Of a stretch of 9,583 nt of DNA, positions 1 through 6,001 are shown one piece after another. Below the pieces are notes generated by a model that did no database searches, had not been told where the DNA came from, and worked only from the letters and a program-made list of their open reading frames with translations. The DNA is taken from NCBI GenBank assembly GCA_045531895.1, contig JAZSEW010000104.1:1-9583 (forward strand), read 5' to 3'. The DNA comes from SIG299 sp045531895. GTDB taxonomy: Bacteria; Bacillota; Clostridia; Lachnospirales; Lachnospiraceae. The position numbers and the translations under genes were made by a program. Position 1 is the first letter of the stretch, and the number at the start of each line of letters is the position of its first letter.

Positions 1-418
1 CCAGGTGGTCAAGCATGGTCATGGCACCTTCGGAAAGTCTTGCCTCGGTGTATCGCATGGCAGCCGCAGGGTCACCGTCTAAGGAACCGAAGTTTCCGTG
101 ACCGTCAATTAACGGAATGGAAAGAGAGTAGTCCTCGGACATGTGTACCAGAGCATCGTAAATGGAAGAGTCGCCGTGAGGATGGTATTTACCCATGGTA
201 TCACCGACAATACGGGCACTTTTTCTGTGTGGCTTTTTCGGGTCCAGACCAAGCTCGGTCATGGCATATAAAATTCTTCGCTGAACCGGCTTCAGACCGT
301 CTCGGACGTCCGGCAGGGCGCGGTCCACGATGACGCTGACAGCGTAGTCACGGAAGGAGGTTTTCATTTCCTCCGCGAAATCCAGCTGAATCAGCTGTTC
401 TGTAGTAGTTGTTTTCAT
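1..418 (-). CDS. parC: DNA topoisomerase IV subunit A (GyrA/ParC family), N-terminal part, cut by window edge
   Basis: This is the breakage-reunion subunit of a type IIA topoisomerase, which pairs with the ATPase subunit to pass one duplex through another and decatenate or relax DNA. Only the first 139 codons are inside the window. Visible landmarks are the LPDVRDGLKPVQRRIL block (about residues 35-50), HRKSARIVGDTMGKYHPHGD (64-83), and AAAMRYTEARL, with the catalytic tyrosine at residue 123 next to Arg122. The quinolone-determining positions carry Ser84 and Asp88, the sensitive-type residues. The ATG at 416-418 is supported by AAAGGAG on the minus strand at 426-432. The gene lies downstream of parE on the same strand, which favours parC over gyrA; in Firmicutes gyrA normally follows gyrB near dnaA. 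The fragment alone cannot exclude a second GyrA-type paralogue. No convincing promoter of its own is seen, so it may depend on read-through from parE. Confidence 0.88.
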   Translation of the reverse strand, partial: MKTTTTEQLIQLDFAEEMKTSFRDYAVSVIVDRALPDVRDGLKPVQRRILYAMTELGLDPKKPHRKSARIVGDTMGKYHPHGDSSIYDALVHMSEDYSLSIPLIDGHGNFGSLDGDPAAAMRYTEARLSEGAMTMLDHL

Positions 419-453
419 TTGGGTTCTCCTTTAAGGCAAGGTTTATTGTTTTT

Positions 454-845
454 CTATTTTGAACATACAATTATGTGTGTAAATTCGGTTTCGTGTTGAG
501 TTATTATTTTCATGGATGATAAATTGATGAAAGTAATTATAGTATCAATTTTATCAGGATATATTTTTAGTTTTCGAGTTCCCATATCGATATAATCATT
601 TGGATTTTTATCTATGGATAAAATATTCCACCTATATTTAGTAAATTATCAACTTTGAAGATAAAGTGTTGTTTATCTTCAAAATGCATCAGTGTAAGCG
701 AAGAGTATATAATGTCAAATGTTTCAGTAAATGCATAATTAGAGAAATCAGAGCAAACTAATTCCAGATTCTTAAAAATCGAAAGATTTTCTTTTGCCCT
801 TTCTATTGTTTTTGGTGAAATGTCTATTCCTGTAAAACAGGTGGA
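454..845 (-). pseudogene. Remnant of a class I SAM-dependent methyltransferase (N-terminus lost, one frameshift)
   Basis: Read on the minus strand, one frame from 845 to a TAG at 612-614 gives a typical Rossmann methyltransferase core. It has TGIDISPKTIERAKENL (the acidic loop after motif I), then LELVCSDFSNYAF, then FDIIYSSLTLMHF and LLNIGGIF (motif IV/post-IV region). About position 612-630 the coding sense moves to the next frame, which continues as LSIDKNPNDYIDMGTRKLK and ends HIIVCSK with a TAG at 454-456. The GxGxG part of motif I and everything before it are missing. Upstream of 845 the frame meets TGA, and 846-890 has no recognisable coding sense. The stretch is clearly AT-richer than the flanking topoisomerase genes, suggesting acquired DNA. 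The substrate cannot be told. A sequencing error could explain the frameshift but not the missing N-terminus, so I call it a dead fragment. It occupies most of the gap between parE and parC. Confidence 0.8.
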
Positions 846-890
846 TCACGAAAAGGATCATTATTTATATGGAATTTTAGATACTGTGCA

Positions 891-990
891 TTTCACAATC
901 CTTCGCAGATTTGCAAGGTATCGGATTTTGGCGAACAGGACCTTGACGGAGCCAAAATCCGATACCTGCAAATCGTAAGGAATTATGAAA
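891..990. repeat. Long imperfect inverted repeat directly after the parE stop codon
   Basis: Two arms (891-932 and 951-990) are near-complementary around an 18-nt loop (933-950). The inner 16 bp, GGTATCGGATTTTGGC at 917-932 against its complement at 951-966, pair perfectly. Pairing continues for another 8 bp after a single bulged A, and then imperfectly through CCTT and the A/T-rich ends. The right arm begins at the base adjoining the parE TGA (991-993), so parE mRNA would end in a very stable stem-loop. There is no T-run after the hairpin on either strand, so it is not a textbook intrinsic terminator. Possible natures are a MITE or REP-like element, an IS-end scar, or an mRNA-stabilising or attenuating hairpin between parE and parC. 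The structure is plain in the sequence; its function is inferred. Confidence 0.8.
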
Positions 991-2940
991 TCACACATCT
1001 AACTTCGCGTATTTTGCTTCTTCTACAATAAAAGCCCGTCGTGGGGGAACTGCGCTACCCATCAGAAGCGAGGTTACCTCGTCAGCTTCTACGGTATCGG
1101 AAATGGAAACCTGAGCTAAAATGCGGGTTTCCGGGTTCAATGTGGTTTCCCATAACTGGTCGGCATCCATTTCACCAAGACCTTTATAACGCTGTAAGGC
1201 AAGAATTTTGTGTCCTTCCTTGCGGAATTTTTCCAGTTCAAAATCGTTAAATAAGTATCTGGACTGTTTTGCCTTTTTTGTCTTTCCGGAGACTTCATAG
1301 TCTACCTTGTAAAGAGGTGGGAGACCGCGGTATACCTTGCCTTCCATAATGAGCTCCGGCATGAACCGGTAGAAGAAGGTAAGGAGCAGGGTGCTGATAT
1401 GGGCTCCGTCGACATCGGCATCGGTCAAGATGATGATTTTGTCATAACGCAGCTTACTGATATCAAAATCGTCACCAATGCCGCAACCAAAGGAAGCAAT
1501 CATGGTTTTTATTTCATTGTTGACTAAAATTTTTTCAAGGGCAGCCTTTTCCACATTTAAAATCTTGCCACGGAGAGGCAGAACAGCTTGGGTTTTACGG
1601 TTTCTTGCGGTTTTTACGGTACCTCCGGCAGAATCACCCTCGACAATGTAAATTTCACATTCTTCCGCTTTTTTTGAGGAGCAGGAAGCCAGCTTGCTTC
1701 GGGTATCTACGTCATTTAACTGTTTTAAAACTGCATTTCTTGCCTTATCGCCTGCTTTTCTTGCATTGTAGGACTTCATGGTGTTATCAAGAATGGCACG
1801 GAGCTCTTCGATATTTTTATCAAAATAGCGGGTGACCTCGGCTGCGAAAACATCGTCTACTGCACTTTTGGCATCGGTGTTTCCAAGTTTTGTTTTTGTC
1901 TGGCCTTCAAACTGAGGGTCGGGATGCTTAATGGAAACGATGGCGATAAGACCGTTACGGATGTCTTTTCCGTCGAAATTTTCATCCTTGTCCTTCAGAA
2001 TGCCAAGCTCGCGGGCATATTTATTCATGATGCGGGTCAGGGCATTTTTGAAGCCGGTAACCAGAGTACCGCCGTCTACTACGTTGATACGGTTACAGTA
2101 GGAGTTAATCTGCTCCTGATAGGTGCTTGTATAGGTGAAGGCAACTTCCACTTCAATGTCACCACTGATACCTTCCACATAGACAGGCTCCGGAAGCAGA
2201 AGCTTTACATTTTCAGCATCCTTCATGGAAGTTTTTGTGATATGGGAAACAAAGCTCTTTATGCCTTCTTCCTCGAAGAAAACGGTTTCGGTTCCGTTTT
2301 TTTCATCTTTGAAATTTAAGGTCAGTCCTTTATTTAAGTAGGCGGACTCCTTTAAACGTTTTGTAATAATGTCCGGCTTGAATTCAATTGTTTCAAAAAT
2401 TGCCGGGTCAGGATAGAACACGACTCTGGTTCCGGTGTCGGCTTTGGTACATTTGCCTACCACGGGAAGCAGTCCTTTTTCTAACTCGGTGGTTGGATGT
2501 CCTCCGTTTTCATAGGTGTCGCGGTAAATTTTACCGTCCTTTTTTACCTCAACAATCATTTTGGTGGAAAGTGCGTTTACAACAGAAGCACCTACACCGT
2601 GTAAACCACCGGATACCTTGTAGACACCGTTACCGAATTTACCGCCGGCGTGCAGAATGGTGTAAACCACCCGTACGGTTGGGATTCCTTTGGTTGGATG
2701 AATGTCCACCGGGACACCGCGGCCGTGGTCGGTTATGGAGATTCCGCCGTCTTTTTGAAGTACGATATCAATGCGGTTACAGAATCCTGCCAAATGTTCA
2801 TCAATACCGTTATCTAAAATTTCCCAGATTAAGTGATGTAAGCCTCGGGAGCCGGTGCTTCCGATATACATACCCGGACGCTTGCGCACCGCTTCCAGAC
2901 CTTCTAAAACCACAATCTGGCTGCCATTGTATTGTTCCAT
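991..2940 (-). CDS. parE: DNA topoisomerase IV subunit B (GyrB/ParE family)
   Basis: This is the ATPase subunit of a type IIA topoisomerase, working with ParC in chromosome decatenation. The 649-residue length is normal for ParE/GyrB of Firmicutes. In order: QIVVLEGLEAVRKRPGMYIG (about 8-27); the GHKL ATP-binding site EILDNGIDEH with Asn44 and Asp47/Glu48, DHGRGVP with Asp71, and the ATP-lid block VSGGLHGVGASVVNALS; then the transducer domain. The TOPRIM motif follows, with EGDSAGG (Glu434) and DADVDG (Asp507, 509, 511) for metal binding and DNA cleavage. The tail is QRYKGLGEMDADQLWETT plus PPRRAFIVE. The ATG at 2938-2940 has AAGGAGAG on the minus strand at 2947-2954. It is transcribed away from the tagD operon, and a promoter matches at 3004-3033. 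A GyrB paralogue is the alternative, but the ParE-ParC order favours parE. The parC gene follows only after a 572-bp insertion-like gap. Confidence 0.93.
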   Translation of the reverse strand: MEQYNGSQIVVLEGLEAVRKRPGMYIGSTGSRGLHHLIWEILDNGIDEHLAGFCNRIDIVLQKDGGISITDHGRGVPVDIHPTKGIPTVRVVYTILHAGGKFGNGVYKVSGGLHGVGASVVNALSTKMIVEVKKDGKIYRDTYENGGHPTTELEKGLLPVVGKCTKADTGTRVVFYPDPAIFETIEFKPDIITKRLKESAYLNKGLTLNFKDEKNGTETVFFEEEGIKSFVSHITKTSMKDAENVKLLLPEPVYVEGISGDIEVEVAFTYTSTYQEQINSYCNRINVVDGGTLVTGFKNALTRIMNKYARELGILKDKDENFDGKDIRNGLIAIVSIKHPDPQFEGQTKTKLGNTDAKSAVDDVFAAEVTRYFDKNIEELRAILDNTMKSYNARKAGDKARNAVLKQLNDVDTRSKLASCSSKKAEECEIYIVEGDSAGGTVKTARNRKTQAVLPLRGKILNVEKAALEKILVNNEIKTMIASFGCGIGDDFDISKLRYDKIIILTDADVDGAHISTLLLTFFYRFMPELIMEGKVYRGLPPLYKVDYEVSGKTKKAKQSRYLFNDFELEKFRKEGHKILALQRYKGLGEMDADQLWETTLNPETRILAQVSISDTVEADEVTSLLMGSAVPPRRAFIVEEAKYAKLDV

Positions 2941-3003
2941 GTAAGTCTCTCCTTATGTTTTTTTTGTTCTTGTTCGTTCTTTGAAATCTCGCCACTAAGT
3001 TTT

Positions 3004-3033
3004 AGTATAGCACATTTTTTATAAATTTTTCAA
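3004..3033 (-). promoter_or_regulatory. Sigma-A-type promoter for parE
   Basis: On the minus strand, TTGAAA (3028-3033) and TATACT (3004-3009) are separated by 18 bp. Each differs from consensus by one or two bases. They lie about 60 bp upstream of the parE start codon, facing the gene. Confidence 0.7.
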
Positions 3034-3043
3034 TACCACGAAG

Positions 3044-3078
3044 AAGCAAAAACACAGATTTTTCCACGGTTTTTGCTT
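3044..3078. promoter_or_regulatory. Perfect 10-bp inverted repeat between the divergent promoters (candidate operator)
   Basis: AAGCAAAAAC (3044-3053) is exactly complementary to GTTTTTGCTT (3069-3078), with a 15-bp spacer. It sits 10 bp upstream of the parE -35 element and its right arm touches the likely -35 of the tagD promoter, so a bound regulator could affect both directions. No regulator gene is in the window. Being A/T-rich, it could also occur by chance. Confidence 0.45.
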
Positions 3079-3105
3079 GCATAATGCCTAAAATGACGAT
3101 ATAAT
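3077..3105 (+). promoter_or_regulatory. Probable sigma-A-type promoter for the tagD operon
   Basis: A perfect TATAAT lies at 3100-3105. At 17-bp spacing the upstream hexamer is TTGCAT (3077-3082), a weak -35 that shares only the TTG. The start point would fall about 20-25 bp before the tagD ATG, giving a short leader that carries AGGAGGG. The weak -35 under the inverted repeat suggests possible activator or repressor control. Confidence 0.6.
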
Positions 3106-3135
3106 ATGATAGAATAGGTCTAGGAGGGTGTTGAC

Positions 3136-3522
3136 ATGAAAAAAGTAATCACATATGGAACATTTGATTTATTACATGTAGGACATATTAATTTATTACG
3201 TCGCGCAAAAGCATTGGGTGATTATTTGATTGTGGTTTTGTCTACGGATGAATTTAATCGTGGAAAACATAAAGAAGCATATCATTCGTATGAAAATAGA
3301 AAAATAATTTTAGAAGCTGTCCGCTATGTGGATGAAGTGTTGCCGGAAACATGTTGGGAGCAGAAAATTTCTGATGTGGTAGACAATCAGGTAGATGTTT
3401 TTGTTATGGGTGATGACTGGGAAGGCAAATTTGATTTTCTGAAGGAGTACTGTGAAGTAGTATATCTGCCTCGTACGGAAGGAATATCGACAACACAGAT
3501 TAAGAGCGACCTGCATAAGTAA
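3136..3522 (+). CDS. tagD: Glycerol-3-phosphate cytidylyltransferase (CDP-glycerol synthesis)
   Basis: This cytoplasmic nucleotidyltransferase couples CTP and sn-glycerol 3-phosphate to give CDP-glycerol and pyrophosphate, supplying the donor for teichoic-acid-type glycerol-phosphate transfer. At 128 residues it matches TagD/TarD proteins. The signature GTFDLLHVGH (8-17) contains the HxGH CTP-binding motif (His14, His17). ENRKIILEAVRYVDEV (about 52-67) is the usual helix region, and RTEGISTTQIK (113-123) is the second nucleotide-binding signature of the family. The ATG at 3136 is preceded by AGGAGGG at 3122-3128. It is the first gene of a rightward operon, 18 bp ahead of the next start. Two glycerophosphotransferase-family proteins follow, which would use its product. 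Its codons look more A/T-rich than those of the adjacent topoisomerase genes. Confidence 0.95.
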   Translation: MKKVITYGTFDLLHVGHINLLRRAKALGDYLIVVLSTDEFNRGKHKEAYHSYENRKIILEAVRYVDEVLPETCWEQKISDVVDNQVDVFVMGDDWEGKFDFLKEYCEVVYLPRTEGISTTQIKSDLHK

Positions 3523-3528
3523 TCTGTC

Positions 3529-3534
3529 GGGAGG
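3529..3534 (+). promoter_or_regulatory. Ribosome binding site that fixes a GTG start
   Basis: GGGAGG lies 6 bp ahead of GTG at 3541. No in-frame ATG is close by, and the first downstream ATG would cut into the conserved N-terminal fold, so GTG is taken as the start of the 814-codon gene. Confidence 0.75.
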
Positions 3535-3540
3535 TTTTTT

Positions 3541-5985
3541 GTGAATAAATTAGTTGCAAAAATACAAAATGAAGTTTTAAATGTCAGGAAGAAGTTAGGT
3601 CCGGGGTATTTTCGCTTAAAAAAGTACTTTCGCTTTGTGGAGACTTTGCCGGTGGATGAGCAAGTCATTTTGGTAGAGTCCAAAATGGGTAAGGAACTTG
3701 AGTGGAATTTAATCGGTCTGCTCAGAGAACTTGGCGGGAATCCGCGTTACAGTGCATTTCAGGTGTGGGTAGCAGTAACAGAGGAAACACTGGAAAAAAG
3801 AGAAAAGTTTGTTAATAAACAGGACATGAAAAATGTCCATGTTATCCTCAGAGAGAGCGAAGAATATTTCCGACTGTTGGCTACGGCCGGATTTTTGCTG
3901 AATGACAGTGAATTTCCGGCGGTTTTTATTAAGCGCGAAGGGCAAAAATACATGAAGTTGTGGGATGCCACACCGATTCGTGCCACCGGAAAAAGTAAAA
4001 TACAGGGCTTTGGTATGATTGGTAACCAGCAAAGAAACTTTTTTGCTGCAGATTACATTTATTTTGCCAATGAATTTGCTATGGAACAGGTTCAAAGAGA
4101 TTATATGCTGGAAAATGTAGCCACTTCAAAAGCTCTTATCAGCGGATATCCGCGAAATGAAATTTTATTTGATGAGGAAAGACGCGTAAAAATCAGGGAA
4201 AAGTATGAAATGGACCGGATGCAGACATTTTTCTATTCTCCGGTGCGCCGTGTGGATACAGAGCTGGTGGCAATGAAGGCACAGAGGGAACAGATGATTG
4301 AGCAGTTGTGGGAGCTTGATAAACTGCTGTCTGATACGCAGAGAATTTATGTGAAGGCCCAGAAGGAAGTGTCGTCCCTGATTGACTGGGGTGGAATGAA
4401 GCATATTGTTCCGGTACCGTCCGGCTATTCCACATATGAGTTTCTGGGTGCTGTGGATGGTCTGATTACGGATTATTCCGGTATTATGCTGGACTATGCG
4501 GTGACAAGACGTCCGATTATTTTGTTCCAGTATGATAAAGAATTATATATGAAAAACAACAAGTTTGCCGTGTCTTTGGAAGAATTTCCGTTTCCAAAAG
4601 TGAGAACCCTTAAGGAACTGGTATCGGCGCTTACTACGGAGCGCAGCTATGATGACAGTGCGTTTTTGAAACGCTTCTGTCCAAAAGAGCAGCCCGGTGT
4701 GGCAAAAGCAATTTGTGCGAAATTCATTCTGGAAGAAGACAGTCCGTTGGTGGAAATTAAGCCGATTGCGGATAACGGAAAGAAAAATGTAGCGATTTTC
4801 GGTGGCGATTTCCGTCAGAACGGTATTACCACATCGCTGATTAATCTGCTGAATTCCCTGGACAGAACAAAGTATAATTATATCATTTTGTATAAACTGG
4901 GGAACTTGAGAGAAAGGCAGGACAGTTTAAAAAATCTGCCGGAGAATGTGGCATACATGGGCTTTTATCATGTAAGAAGCCTGTCTATGCTAGATACCTT
5001 GCGTTGTAAACTGCCGTTTTATCCGCAGGTAAAAAAGAACCGGTTGCTAAAAAAGCAGGCTCTGCATGATGTGAAGCGTGTATTTCGCGGGTGTCGTATT
5101 GATAAAGTGATTCAGTTCAACGGTTATGTGGATGATGTTATCCGTATGTTTGAACAGATGCCTTGCAGCAGTACTATTTATGTACACAATGATATGGCGC
5201 AGGAAATCCGAACTAAGGGCAATGCGGATCGTAATACGTTGATAAGTGCATATCGTAATTATGATTCTGTGGCAGCAGTGACACCGGATCTGATTCCGGG
5301 AATTGAAAAACTGGCTATGGGGCGTACAAACGATAAAACAAAGAAACCGAATGTCAAGGTCGTAAAAAACATTATCAACTATCAGCGGGTGCTTGAAATG
5401 GCAGAACAGGAACTGAGATTTGATGATGAGGAAACATTACTCAATATGGAGGAAGAAAAAATAAGAGAATTACTGGCGTCTTCTTCCAAAAAGTTCATTA
5501 CGATTGGCCGGTTTTCGAAAGAAAAAGGACATTTTAGGCTTATTGATGCATTTGAAAAAATACATGAAGAAAATCCGGATACCTGTTTGTTTATTCTGGG
5601 CGGTTATGGTGATTTATACGAGGCAACGGTAAAGAAAGCAGCTTCTTCTAAGGCGGCTTCCCGTATTGCGGTAATTTATTATTTGCCGAATCCGTTTCCG
5701 CTGTTGAAACAGTTTGACTTTCTGGTGCTTTCTTCTTTCTATGAAGGTTTCGGACTGGTGCTTGCAGAGGCAGACATGCTTGGTGTAAGTTGTATCTCTA
5801 CAAGAGTAGTAGGACCAAGTATGTTTATGGAAAAATATGGCGGTTATCTGATGGAGAACAGCAGTGAAGGAATTTTGCAGGGAATGCGTGACTGTCTTGC
5901 AGGGAAGGTTCCGAAGCAGTTGTCCGTAGATTATGAACAGTATAACAGGGAAGCAGTGGAACAGTTTGAGTCCCTGATTCCTTAA
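3541..5985 (+). CDS. Two-domain protein: degenerate CDP-glycerol glycerophosphotransferase-like domain plus active-looking GT4 glycosyltransferase
   Basis: This is an 814-residue cytoplasmic or membrane-associated enzyme of surface glycopolymer synthesis. Residues about 35-390 have the fold of TagF/TagB-type glycerophosphotransferases (Glyphos_transf family): GMIGNQQRNFF (158-168), ISGYPRNE and DGLITDYS. The catalytic motifs are ruined. The family WHGTP reads WDATP (141-145), PTWR reads PVRR (234-237), the K-x-HP histidine motif reads KAQK with Gln274, and TDYSS ends in Gly314. The two histidines known to be essential in TagF are therefore both absent. From Asp411 (DNGKKNVAIFGG) a GT-B glycosyltransferase follows: an acceptor-side Rossmann half, then ITIGRFSKEKG (about 653-663) and FYEGFGLVLAEA with the E-x7-E pair Glu735/Glu743 of retaining GT4 enzymes. 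So the second module should be active with an unknown nucleotide sugar. No membrane segment is visible. It is paralogous to the next gene, 16 bp downstream. The frame is intact, so the dead domain is probably kept for binding or scaffolding. Confidence 0.88.
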   Translation: MNKLVAKIQNEVLNVRKKLGPGYFRLKKYFRFVETLPVDEQVILVESKMGKELEWNLIGLLRELGGNPRYSAFQVWVAVTEETLEKREKFVNKQDMKNVHVILRESEEYFRLLATAGFLLNDSEFPAVFIKREGQKYMKLWDATPIRATGKSKIQGFGMIGNQQRNFFAADYIYFANEFAMEQVQRDYMLENVATSKALISGYPRNEILFDEERRVKIREKYEMDRMQTFFYSPVRRVDTELVAMKAQREQMIEQLWELDKLLSDTQRIYVKAQKEVSSLIDWGGMKHIVPVPSGYSTYEFLGAVDGLITDYSGIMLDYAVTRRPIILFQYDKELYMKNNKFAVSLEEFPFPKVRTLKELVSALTTERSYDDSAFLKRFCPKEQPGVAKAICAKFILEEDSPLVEIKPIADNGKKNVAIFGGDFRQNGITTSLINLLNSLDRTKYNYIILYKLGNLRERQDSLKNLPENVAYMGFYHVRSLSMLDTLRCKLPFYPQVKKNRLLKKQALHDVKRVFRGCRIDKVIQFNGYVDDVIRMFEQMPCSSTIYVHNDMAQEIRTKGNADRNTLISAYRNYDSVAAVTPDLIPGIEKLAMGRTNDKTKKPNVKVVKNIINYQRVLEMAEQELRFDDEETLLNMEEEKIRELLASSSKKFITIGRFSKEKGHFRLIDAFEKIHEENPDTCLFILGGYGDLYEATVKKAASSKAASRIAVIYYLPNPFPLLKQFDFLVLSSFYEGFGLVLAEADMLGVSCISTRVVGPSMFMEKYGGYLMENSSEGILQGMRDCLAGKVPKQLSVDYEQYNREAVEQFESLIP

Positions 5986-6001
5986 AGGTTGGAGGCATTG
6001 T

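Noticed and set aside
40..333. Plus-strand open frame opposite parC
   Set aside because: The minus-strand reading contains the catalytic Tyr and all GyrA/ParC signatures, so the plus-strand frame is a shadow.
536..541. TATAAT on the minus strand upstream of parC as a possible parC promoter
   Set aside because: No acceptable -35 lies 16-18 bp upstream, and such hexamers are expected by chance in this A/T-rich remnant.
846..890. Possible continuation of the methyltransferase N-terminus
   Set aside because: The frame hits TGA at 846-848, then TGA and TAA further upstream, and no frame gives the motif I glycine signature.
891..990. Intrinsic terminator for parE
   Set aside because: The stem is long and stable, but no T-run follows on the minus strand, so a rho-independent terminator is not supported.
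2388..2984. Plus-strand open frame opposite the parE ATPase domain
   Set aside because: It mirrors strongly conserved GyrB/ParE codons; its Arg/Trp/Cys-rich translation has no protein-like pattern.
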